Assembly (NCBI RefSeq): GCF_910591885.1
Contig: NC_063282.1
Coordinates: forward strand, 3,970,001-4,034,000
Reading direction: 5' to 3'
Source: Bombus terrestris
Taxonomy: Eukaryota > Arthropoda > Insecta > Hymenoptera > Apidae
DNA length: 64,000 bases
How positions within the stretch are numbered: position 1 is the stretch's first letter; every line of letters begins with the position of its first letter. The notes below the pieces were generated by a model that was not told where the DNA came from, did not search any database, and was given only the letters and a program-made list of their open reading frames with translations. The position numbers were made by a program, and so were the translations under genes. Of the stretch, positions 39,253-50,200 are shown piece after piece.

Positions 39253-41566
39253 CAAAATACTAAGACACCGATTATCCAAATTACGGTAGCTTCTATGATA
39301 CTTGCTAACCATTTATAACAATTTAAACGATTAAATAACATTGCGAAAAATACGAAAAAATACAAATGACGCAATGGAAAACAAATTGCCAAGAAAGGAC
39401 AAGAAGAAGAATGCCACTCCAAATCGATATGTAGGTGATCGAAGAAACAGTCTGCTTTAACGTATTCATCATTCGTTGACGAAACATCGTGTTAACCACC
39501 TGTGGCGATACAAAGAACATCGTGTCGTGAAAATGAAGCCGATCGCTTCCAATGTCGAAGGAATAAAAGGCCAGTGCAACCTGGTTCGGACCACGCATAG
39601 GTGAAAGTCGTTATCCGTTCCATTAACGAGCTGAACCAAGGCGTCATGGGATCGAGACAGTCCACGGGAATCGCTTCGTAACAGGGGAATTACCATGGCG
39701 AAGTTGCTTCGGTCATTAGAGACCGACCATTTGCCTCGGTTACGTTTCGAAAACGGAAATCGTGACGAAACCAGCCGACTCGAGAGAACTCGCGTGTTAC
39801 CTCTCTCGGCTTTTCGGTTCTTTCGATCTTAATGACGGTGGGCTCTGTCTCTCGTTATTAGACTGCCACCATCTCGTTCTCTGTTCGATTTTTCTTCGGT
39901 TACGTTAGCACCGTATTTGTTGTTCTTCGCGCGTTTCTCTTGTTTGTTTGTCGGTTTCCGAGGTTTTTCAGATTACGTCTGGTTCGTATAGCGCCACGAT
40001 GGTTTACGAGGTAAATTGTACAATTTACGATTGCAAGGTTGCGCATTTCTGTCCGCAAACTAATTTTCTTGCCTGTCGATTTCCAGAGATTTTTGAGATT
40101 ATGTTTGGTTTTTAGCGTCGCTATTAAGTTCGTACTATGAATTTTGGTACAATTTGTAATTATACGTTTGCGAAGGCCGATTTTTCTTCGGATGAATGTT
40201 TGGTAGATGAAAATTATACTTCAGAAGGTGATAAGTTTTATTCGACACTTTTTACTCGTTTTATTTGATTCGCTGCAGATATTGTTAATACGAATAGAAA
40301 ATGGAAGAATAGAAAAGATTTGTAATACAAATTTCGAGTGGAAAGGCAACAATATTGCGGGTTAAGTAATAACTCAATCTTTCGAGCCGTCATTATCATC
40401 GCCTCGCGTGTCTCGAAACCGAAATCCAGTCAACAGTTTTCGTTGTGCGACTCGAAAATCAGCCCCGAGGGTTGGCGTAAACGTTCCCCTCGACTATTCC
40501 TTAATGCACGGATCGCATGACGTTGAAATTTCGGACAAACCAGACCCAAGAATCGTTCGACGATGGCCCAAATTCACCAGCAGACATTCCTTTCCCTTGA
40601 GAATTTTCGGGCCACTCCAAGTGAATCAATTACGACGGTGACGAAACTGCTGATTCTTAACAAATGTCTCTAATTACGCGCCATTCATCCAGCTAACGAA
40701 TTACTATGTAAAAACAATTTAATTTTTTATTCTAAAAATAACAAATAAAAATACACCAATAGTGTCGAGATAAAAGTAACCAAAAAATGAACAGCTGATT
40801 GCTAGACTGTGAATTTTTATATAATTACGAGATATTTGAAGATGCAAAAATCCACAAAGGTGGAATACAAACATCCAGGTAATCCAGGTTTGGCAGGTGA
40901 GACGAATTTTTGCCTAAATTTGTTCCCATCGTGGTCACAAGAATTTGAATTCGCATAAATATCCTCGGCGTACTAATTCTTTACCGCTTGGTCATTAAAT
41001 AAAGGACATAAGCTAAACGCGAGGACAGACGTGTAAAAAATAGCTGGTAGAAAAAAGTAGCCGTTGTTTTGCTCAGTTTCTTTCCACTTATCAAGTGAAT
41101 CGGTACACGAGGCACCGTCAGAACAGGCCAATATAGTGGGGAAAACGTGCGTCTCGTAAATGGCCGATCTACACGACACGTCGCGCGTGCCATTGGCAGT
41201 GAAAAACATTTATGGAAACGTGCTTCACCTTTTACGAGTGAAGCCACCGATTACTTAATCCCTTCGGGGAGAGCACCGGGAAAAAATGACGGCCTGTGAA
41301 TGGCCTAGGTCATTGCCGGCGTTCCCTCCCGCTTCGTTAAACGCCGATCGATGATTTCAACTCTTTCGATAGCAGGAAAAAACCTGTGTCATTTTCTCTC
41401 GTTTACATCTGCCCGAATTCTAACGAGCCTTGCTCGACACTAATCATCGTCGAGAGATTCTGCAAATGAAAAATTATAAATTGGAAGGCTGAATTTGCTT
41501 TCTAACTCTATACTCGTATCGTTGTTTTATTTTCTTCCGATTTTTTTATTGATTTTGAAGGTTCAA

Positions 41567-41586
41567 TTTTTTTTTTTTTTTTTTTT
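41567..41586 (+). repeat. Poly(T) run of 20
   Basis: A continuous run of 20 T residues in T-rich DNA. No retroposon body was recognised on either side. Confidence 0.85.
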
Positions 41587-43885
41587 AGAATCGACGATAC
41601 AGAGATCGAATACCGATCAATATCCGGCGAACGAGTTTCGGATAATTTGAGAACGGAGATGTTAGTTATAAGGATGTTTGAAAAATTGAAAGGCGATTTT
41701 AATTTTTTACCGGTTTGCAGGCTTCGATATTTTCTAATTCATGCTAGAAAGAATGAAATTTGATTAGGAGATTTCGCGAATTGAAATGAGGATTAAGAAC
41801 GCGTTACGAATGCAAAAGTCTGACCTGAATTTTTAATTCCTCGAAAGCCGTGATTTTTTTAAGACTGAAAATATAAAGAAGTAATTCTGGTTAAGCTGTT
41901 CTGAAAGCGGAAGACCTGACTAATTGAAAGAATCGTTTCATTTTTCCATTCATTCAGAATAACAGAAGGTAATATGATTTCTTCGATGGACGTCTTCTAA
42001 AATTACTTTTCGTAATTGTAAGAAACATTTTAATAAATAATTTTTAGAGTGTCAACGAACTCCCAAACGTGCGTACCAAAGCTAATTAAAGATCCAGCAT
42101 CAAATCTGCATGCTTAAGAAAAATAATTCAAAGTATGAAAAGCGCAGGACGACTAAAACGAAAAAGTTAACGTAGAAACATCCACCTCGTTTTCCAAATT
42201 CTCCTAATTTTCTATTCCGCAAGAAAATCATAGCAAAACACTTATACAACCCCTTAATACCAATTCTCCTGTGTCGACCTATAAAAAGAATCTGTGGAAG
42301 ACCGAGCGCGAGATAGAGGTCAGGGAAACTGCAACGCGGAAGAAGGAAGCCGAGAAAGAGGACCACATAAAGGACCAAAGCGAGGACCAACAGAGAAACA
42401 AGAGATCCTGGTCCGGTAACAGGTGAAAAAAAAGAAGAAAGAGGGAAAAGAGAAAAGAAAAAGAAAAGGACAGGATGGGGACACGGTGGAATGATAAATT
42501 CGCGTTCACGCGTGTTTTTTGCCTGGCCCGAAGCGGTCCGCTCCTGCTTCGATCCTAATCGACGATCTTACGTCACGGATGCAAAGTTACAACCGGTTTC
42601 AGACAGCGAACCAACCTTACGAACTATGTTTACACGTAACGTGCGTCAGCTTCGGTCCTGTCTCTCCTTCCTCCTCTTTTTTCTTTCTCTTTTCTTCAGA
42701 CAACCAAAGGTCTTCTGGTCGGTGTTGGATTATTTAACGAGAAACCTCTGCTTAGTAAGATGAAATCATCTGGCGTGTCTGACTTTGTATATTAAGCGAA
42801 GAATAAATAGTAGTTTGAGTGATTTGGTACTGCTAGAAGATTGTTCTGGTGGTCTTCTTTGGCCTTCTTGGCTTCGGTTCGGCTTATTTACTCGTTTTGA
42901 AATCACAGTTGCTATAGAATTATAGAATTTATAGAAGCTATTTCACATGGTACAATCTACAACGACGAAGATTGACAGAAAGTGAATTCATTTCGTGCTC
43001 GGTAGTTTCTAACGACGAAGATCGTGGAATTGAGAAATCGACAAAGAAAGTCTTCGTACCTTTATCCTCTTAGAAGCTCATAAAGAACGTCTGTCTTGTA
43101 GCGTCTATCTGATTAACATAGAATGGTTAATTAGATCCAAGAAATACCGAAAGATCAAAATCTAATCTTCGAAAAAGAAAGACAGGATCTTTCTCAGTGA
43201 TACAAGTCTAAAGGTATAACTTTTAAAGATAGACATCACTCTGAACAGCACATACGATGTTCGACAACTACGTACAATCGATTTTCCTAACTTTAATAAC
43301 TGCACAGAATTCTAACACCAAAATCACGATGAAGAGCCAACGAATAAATCGCGAATCTAGGTGGCACGAGCAATTTCCAAATTTTCAACCCCTCGATATC
43401 CTGGAATTGGCGATTCACCGTGAAAACCGCGTGGGTCCAGTCAACACGTTCTGTGCTGGCACCCTGGAACCGGAACGAGACAAAATTCGTCGAAAAGGAA
43501 CAAAACGGGAGAAACGAAAGAAAAAAAGAATGAAACCGGAACGTGAAAGAAAAAAAGAAAAAAGAAACGGGAATACGTTCCATCCTCCGTGTCGTCGTTC
43601 ACCTCTGTTATTTCAATATCCGTGAATGGCCGCACTATCGAATATTGAGTGCCAATATTTGCGCGCTCCTCGGTCCACGTTTATTCTATGTCCAAAATAT
43701 TTTTTCCTCTAAGGTAGAAAAAGAAAGAGAGAGCGGGGGAAACGTTGACGATAAGAGAGCAACGGGAGAAAGGAGAAAGAGAGAGAAAAACGAGAAACAC
43801 GCATAATTAAACCGGTGCCGCGAGGCATACGTTCACGGCCGATTAAGAGATCCAATTAAAGAAAGAAGGCAAAAGGACGACTCAC

Positions 43886-43922
43886 CTTTCTGCAGTTGGC
43901 CATGGTCCGCGTTCATTTTCGC
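43886..43922 (-). CDS. rn: 37-nt microexon of the same rotund/squeeze-like gene
   Basis: The minus strand reads CTGTTGCAG, then 37 nt, then GTGAGTCG, a good acceptor and donor. The exon encodes AKMNADHGQLQK plus the first base of a Gly codon. It starts in phase 0, matching the exon at 44021-44089. It ends after one codon base, matching the exon at 21269-21444, whose first two bases complete that codon (G + GT). This three-way phase agreement is the main evidence that it is real. Its third codon is ATG (43916-43914), so a transcript starting in the adjacent short intron could in principle initiate here. Skipping the exon (37 is not a multiple of 3) would shift the frame before the zinc fingers. 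No domain is recognisable. Confidence 0.75.
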
Positions 43923-44020
43923 CTGCAACAGAAAGTGCTGCGCTTCACTAAGTAGAATTAGCACGGGGACCGTGAAAATTTCGGCCGTTCTGCTAAAATA
44001 TGTGCAAGCGGTTGGCTCAC
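43923..44020 (-). other. Short (98-nt) intron between the two small exons
   Basis: The intron starts GTGAGCC and ends with TTGCAG on the minus strand. Its length is not a multiple of three and reading through meets a stop, so retention would truncate the protein before the zinc fingers. The flanking codons are complete (phase 0). Confidence 0.72.
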
Positions 44021-44089
44021 CTCGTAACCTTGTTTCGCGCCCCGTCCGCCACCCCAATAGTCGCTCTCCTTGTCGTGCGGATTGCATTG
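44021..44089 (-). CDS. rn: Internal coding exon (69 nt) of a rotund/squeeze-like C2H2 zinc-finger gene
   Basis: On the minus strand a pyrimidine-rich tract ending TCTGTCGCAG precedes the exon, and GAG followed by GTGAGCC closes it. The 69 nt encode 23 residues without a stop, starting QCNPHDKESDYWGG, continuing through a Gly/Arg-rich stretch and ending KQGYE. The exon is phase 0 at both ends, so it joins the next exon at 43922 in frame. No domain is recognisable; the segment is polar and probably disordered, as expected for the N-terminal half of a transcription factor whose fingers come later. Only 98 nt separate it from the next exon, in contrast to the 22 kb intron that follows. The gene name rests on the finger-opening exon downstream, not on this segment. 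The upstream exon was not identified, so the protein start is unknown. Confidence 0.72.
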
Positions 44090-44262
44090 CTGCGACAGAA
44101 AAAAATAGATATACGTTAGTTTATATAGAGCACAAAGCACCGAATATAGGGCACAATGTCTTTATTTTTCTATGTTTGAATTTATTCTTCTTGACTTAGA
44201 TACAGCCGGAGGAAAAGATAGCTGGACGCGTAGTGGAAGTAGATATCATTGAAGTTTTCTTA

Positions 44263-44290
44263 CATACATATGTATGTATGTGTGTACGCA
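44263..44290. repeat. TACA/TATG microsatellite
   Basis: TACATACATATGTATGTATG followed by TGTG; partly self-complementary, so it can fold on itself. Confidence 0.7.
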
Positions 44291-44334
44291 TTTGTAAATG
44301 TGAATATTAATTCCAATTACGTGTACTATCGGGT

Positions 44335-44362
44335 ACAAAATCCGCAATCACTTAGTTGCCAA
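44335..44362. mobile_element. Solo mariner-type TIR fragment
   Basis: The sequence ACAAAATCCGCAATCACTTA and the following AGTTGCCA match the right arm of the 30.55 kb hairpin over about 28 bp. No partner inverted copy was seen nearby, so this is a truncated remnant. It sits between a TATG/TACA microsatellite and a tandem duplication whose unit it may interrupt. Confidence 0.65.
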
Positions 44363-44424
44363 CTCAATAATTATAAAGACACACAAAGACAAGCAGAGCT
44401 GAAATATCTAACGCTAATACGTTT

Positions 44425-44690
44425 AAATGAGTGTTTTATTTGTCGACCTACTTTTGATGTTTAATTCTTAATGGCGCACGTAGGACAGTGCTCTTCTTTT
44501 TCCATATTTCAAGTTATTCTTCTATTTATATTCTTCTATATTTTGTATCCCTTTCGTTTATTAAATAGGTGTTCATTTCTCGATTTATTTTTGATGACGA
44601 ATTTTTAATAGCGCACGTAATGTAGTCTCTCTTTCCTATGTTTAAATTGATTCTTCCGTTTCTAATCTTTCGTATCGTCCACTATGCTGC
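44425..44690. repeat. Diverged tandem duplication, unit about 137 bp
   Basis: GCGCACGTA occurs at 44474 and 44611, preceded in both copies by a GTGTTxATTTxTCGAxxTAxTTTTGATG stretch and TTAATTCTTAATG-like sequence, and followed by a T/C-rich block ending in TATTCTTCxTxTTTxTATTCTT. A likely third, separated copy is at 44139-44200 (AGGGCACAATGTCTTTATTT), so the mariner TIR fragment at 44335 may lie within the array. Confidence 0.6.
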
Positions 44691-47600
44691 TTCCAGTATC
44701 TTGCGAGCTTAAATATCGCGTTGTATTTTAAGAGGTAGACGCGTCGTACGATTTTGGTCTCTACAGCTACACATTCGAATCGCTTGGCTGCCGAGAGTCC
44801 TATAAGCGAACTAGAGTTGTAAAAATAAATCCTGGCAGTTATTGCACAATATATAAAAATGGCTCGCTCATGACGACACCAAGTTTGTCGCGATTACAAT
44901 TTTGTGTCTGAAAACAGCTTGTTTCCATCACTTATTCCATCATATATTCGCCGTAGTTTCGTTCTAGGATCAAATAATCTAACTTGTTTCTTATTTTCTT
45001 CATGTCTCTGCTCGATTCCAAAAGCTATATCAATCACGATAAATTTGCAAAACAGTGTGAAATACTACAACGAATCCTGATTTCCTATTTGATCATGAAA
45101 CTGCACCGATTACGTTACATTTACAAAACAATATCAAATCCCACGAATCCTAATTTCTCTGGGCAATTGCGAAACTATGCTACCGTATGAGCCTGTTTTT
45201 GCACGCTGGATGCGTATCATGCAGAAAGAGAATCGTGTGAAAAGGGTCACGAAAAAATTGGTGTGGAACAAGGTATAAAACTTGTATTAAACTGACGCAA
45301 GTTATACAGCAGGCAATTTAAAATACAGAGACGTATTCGCTAAAAACATTTTGTTTAATATACACGTATAGCACGAGTGCTTAAGAAAGGACGATTTTCA
45401 AGTATCCGCGTAGGATACTAACCAGCCAACTAATTATTACCGTGCGTCTTTGTAACCATGTACGACTAAATCAAACGTGTAAATGCGAATAAAACGTGTT
45501 AAAAGAGCTGCGCGTTTCAAAGAACCGTGTAAGAAGGGTATCGCGTAGAAAGAGTCACCAGGAGCAATTACGTTAAGTAACGGAAAATAAGACCAGAGAA
45601 TAAGTCGACGAGAAGATCATGATTCATCGTCTTTCATCGATGAACGACGCAACATCGTCGAATGGCAATCACCGAAAACCGCGTAAAGAGTATCAATAAT
45701 TGATAAATGGAGTATCGTAGCGAAGAACGAGGGTTGGTGAGCTGGTGGAAGTGAGGTGGAGCGTGGAAAGTAGTCGACGTAGCGAACTGGTGGAGGCGTG
45801 GGCAGCGAGGATCGAGGATGGCAAAGAGGACGGCGAGGGGTAAAAAGCACCGTCTAGACACAACATAGACGAGGGTGGCGGGCTTAGCCTGTGACCTTGG
45901 GCATCACTCGGCCTTCTACAGAGACAAACAATCCAACCCCCTGAACCATCTCTTTCGCTCATAAATTGTTAGGCGAAAACGCGTACTCCAGCCATAGGGG
46001 ATGGAAAAGTTGTAATATAAAGGGGTTGTTTAAATCACGCGACGAAAGAATTCATTTGAGGGAAATTGAGCGAGATTTGATAAAATGAACCGAGCAACTG
46101 ATATCTTTCGCTGTATGTTAATTTAATTAACATAAAAAAGAATCTCGCGCGATTTAATTAATATTTTATAAAATACACACGAGTAACCGGTTATTAATGC
46201 AGCACAGCTACCAGTGTATAAAGTCAGAATAAAAAATCTTGCACAATAGCGAAACGTTCGACGAAGAAACAAACGGAATTTTACATTACAAGTAATTTCG
46301 ATCGATTACAAATTATCTGATTATCTCGTTAGAGTTCTATGATTTATAACAAGTACTTTGTCAATTTATCGGTAGTATTAATCCACGAATTATTGTCCGA
46401 GAAGTTTCGTATTTTTTCAAATCGTAGGACACGATGCAAGCAACGATGAGGGAATTATTAAGCCGTTTCTTCAAAATTCCTTTCCACAATCGAGTTTATT
46501 AAAAAACGGAATTCGATAATCGAAATTCTCCGAGAAGATGTTTAATAAACTGAATCTAATCAAATTGACCGCTAACAAAATTTTATCCGCATTGGAAAAT
46601 AAAATTTGCATACGAGAAACTCCGCCCGAGTCTTCTCCAAATCCAGTCAACCCGAAAATGAAATTTTACTCTCGTTAAACGTAAAACTATAAATCGAACG
46701 TCACGAAAGGGAAGCTTCTTAATCTTTCGAATTTGTACACAGTAAATCACCGGCCGTCCCACTAATTGCCTACAGGAAAAAATTCTTTCCCTCGATTGAC
46801 GGCTCCCACAACACGAAGCTGTGTCCAGGCTGGAAACCGTGGGCGATTTAAAAAGCCAACGAAATACACGTAGGACAAGGGGGACACCGGGGATGCCAGG
46901 AACATTAAGGGATGACCTCGTTTCCCTTCTCACGACCTCCTGAACCACAAACGACCGCGTACCACCCTCCGACAGGCCTCCGCAACTCGCAGGACCTTGC
47001 GTGTGGTCACGTATCCATCTCGAAGGACTCGGAATGCTCGAAGTAAAGGGTGGCCTATTCCGGACGAGGGATCGCGTTACACGAACGATAAAGTAAACGC
47101 GACCATTCGAATTCCTCTGTTCTTTCTACGTTATTCCTTGGTAAAATTGCTCGCAGTAGACTTTCTGATATATAGCTGACGTGTCTGAAATATTTGGCGA
47201 GCGATTTCACGTTGATAACGAAGCTTTTAATTCCTTCGAGAACGATCGTGTAATTTCTGTACCATTGCCATTTCACGACTGTGATAAGATGGTAGAAAAG
47301 TAATAAATAAATTATATTTCTGTATTATCGTAAATACGGACATTTTCGCAGATAATTTTATTCGATTTAATCTTTCTGAGAATGGCGGTGTAATTTTTGC
47401 TGTATTTTATAATTGTTGCAAAATGGTAAAAAAGAAAAAAAAATAGTAGATAAATTAAGTGTACGTACAGTAAATACAGAGCTGTTTCTAAGATAATTTT
47501 ATTAAATATTGCAATTTTTGTAACACTATTCGCGTTGCTCCATGTTCTCCAACGTAGGTGGCCATTTTTTGCGGAGACCAATGGTCATTTTTTGAAAACC

Positions 47601-48388
47601 AGTTAATAGCAAGACACAAGTCTTATTTAATTTATTATATATTTAATTTAGACTCTATACAGAGGAGAAAGGAAATTAGTTTGGCAAATATAGCAACAAA
47701 TATTTATAGATTAACGATTGAAAATGGTATATGGAAGGATAAAACGAGAACTTGATCGTAAAACAATCGTGCAATAATACTGAAATGCCATCAACCTTGT
47801 CGTAAGTCGATGTCGAAGGTGATTCGTCGATCGACCTAGTTCGGTAAGTACGAATCGATAGCGAGCCACTCGGTGGGACTGAATTTTACGCCCCCATAAA
47901 TCCGAGGGTGTAGGACCGACCTAGAAACCGAGCTAAGGGACACCATAAGGCGTCGAAAGGGCAATGCTTTCGTCGGTCGCTCCACAGGTGGCTCGTGAAA
48001 CGATCCGATTCTTGTGAGAAAGTCCAAGAACGTGAAGGGATATGCATTTTCCGTGCGAGGATGGTCAACGCGACCCTAACGCCGTCGAAAGCTCACCCTC
48101 TCGCGAACGACCGGATAAAATCCCTTCCAGATATTGCGATCCTGTCCACCGACACTTTTATTGAAACAAAATTTCGATGTTTCTCCCATTCTATTTGCCT
48201 GTTGATCCGTGCATTTACGAAATTCCTTATTTCATCGAAATTTCTCCATTTATTTTTATCGATGCTGATGACTGAATTTCAACGTTTGGAGACATAATTA
48301 ATCGTGTATCATATTTCGTAATTATTTTTACTGCGATAAAACGTAGGATATAGGACGAAAAGATTTCGTTTCTATTTTTTGGTGTTAT

Positions 48389-48440
48389 GTTATAATATTG
48401 TATAAAATATTATATAATATGTTGTAATATTGTATAAAAT
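48389..48440. repeat. 32-bp tandem duplication in AT-only DNA
   Basis: GTTATAATATTGTATAAAAT at 48389 is repeated as GTTGTAATATTGTATAAAAT at 48421, separated by ATTATATAATAT. Confidence 0.65.
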
Positions 48441-50200
48441 TGCCCGGACGAAAGATGTTTGTGAGTGTAAAGTACTTTTTATGGAAATTTAGAACTTTCC
48501 CAATTGCAAATTATTGTATTCCAAAGGATCTGAATTTTCTAGTTTAGTGTTACGAATTTGTGAATGCTTTTAAAAAATAAGATCCAAGTAGGCGAAGTCC
48601 ATATAAAGTATCGATTGATTTTAGAAATTGGAAAGTGCCACTGTGAGTTACCATCTTCTAAAATTATTCCAAGCTCCTGTAGATTTTGGACATTTAACGA
48701 AACTAGTTCATTTCCATAGCCTCGTGTTCTAAAAGTTCTCGACTCCTACCAAAAGGAACAGACGTAGTAAATTGTTCGTATCAACCAATTAATCAAGTTG
48801 AAAATTGTACAATCTCTGTAATTCCAGGTAGCCATATTTTAAAGTTAGTCTCATTAGACGTACACACGCAACACTTGTCGAAAAGATTCTACTTCTGTTC
48901 TAAAAACTTTCGCCGCCCTAAGTGAAACCATCCGAAGGTGGGAAGATTCTTCACACGACAGAAAAAAATCATGAGTGTTTTGAAGCACAGACCGGAAATG
49001 GGTACTATCCGTTTCTATTTTAAAATCGTGAACGAGAGGAGACAGAAAGTTGGAGGAGCGAGCTCAGGGCGAAGGAAATCGTTGTTGAGCAGGAACAGAC
49101 CGATTCATCCCTTAAATCCATCCATCCGCTGGCAGATGGAATCGAGATCGGTCACGTGACGGTTCAAATTGGATCTGGTAATGAGAAGAATAATTGAAGA
49201 GCCTGGAAGTCGAGCGACCGAGTAATGTCGCCCTTTGACATTTGTCTGACATTTCCTACAAGGGTTGCCGACCTAAATCCCTTTAAGTCGAACCGACCTT
49301 ACATTATATTTACACGAGAAAAAGCGGAAAGGAACTTTGGTTAGTTGCATTCTATTATACATCAAGACTATCAACCAAAATGAGATTTATATACAGCATA
49401 GGACGAAACGAGGTTTAAATATACGCAGTAGAGAAAAAACTTGGTATTTTGCAAATTGCAAAACAGATTGTACTTGAGAAATATAATGTATACCGCAGAG
49501 TAGGGAAGTATCAACAACATGGTGAAAAACGTCTAATATAAATGTTACTATTACGTGCATATATTAGAAATAAATTACCTACTTAGCTTTCAATTTCCTT
49601 TTCTTCGCTACTGTATATAAATATTCATTGTTCTTTTCTAAATTTAGATCGAAAGATTAATCCTATTAATTATCCTACTGATAATTAAAGAGCACAGGAA
49701 TATAAGAGGGTTAAGTAACTTAATCTAATATCAGTGACGGATTTTGAAACGTGTCATCCGGCGAACAGTCGCTTAAATTTCTTAATAATTCAATAAGAGA
49801 ATCAGCCTTATAGGTATGACGAGCACGTTCAAATTTAAAAGTAAAGTTTCAACAAAGAGGGCGAGGGGTACGAGCGAAAAATAGACTGCAACGGATGTAA
49901 TATGTATACCGGTACACGGCCCTCCTTATAACGCTGGAAGCTCTGACATTCGGTAAACCAAGAAGCTTTCCACCTCCTCTAAAGCTCCTACTGTGCAGCT
50001 TTATTAAAAACCGAAGTCAGAGACCCAGTAAAATTTCTCCACTCGAGGCCTCTCCATTCCGTCACTGAAGCACGAAGCGAGTTCGTTGATCGAAATATCC
50101 ACGATCACCCTCCAGCTACTCCCGCATCCCCTTTTCCAAGCCACGTTTTTCGTGGACACGAAACACAGGCCCTTCAAAAATTCAACTCGATAATTTCCAT

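Larger units (their letters stand above)
21445..43885 (-). other. 22.4 kb phase-1 intron of the zinc-finger gene
   Basis: It is bounded by GTGAGTCG at the 43885 end and GGTTACAG at the 21445 end. No convincing exon on either strand was recognised inside; the longer open frames (for example around 24, 25, 29.6 and 33 kb) have low-complexity or pyrimidine-driven composition and no recognised domain. Listed separately are a piggyBac-like MITE, a mariner TIR hairpin, a mariner-type MITE, tandem duplications near 26.7, 29.1 and 32.0 kb, CRE palindromes near 29.62 and 33.21 kb and a 20-nt T run near 41.57 kb. The rest is ordinary A+T-rich intronic DNA. An unrecognised alternative exon cannot be excluded by eye. 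Confidence 0.7.
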
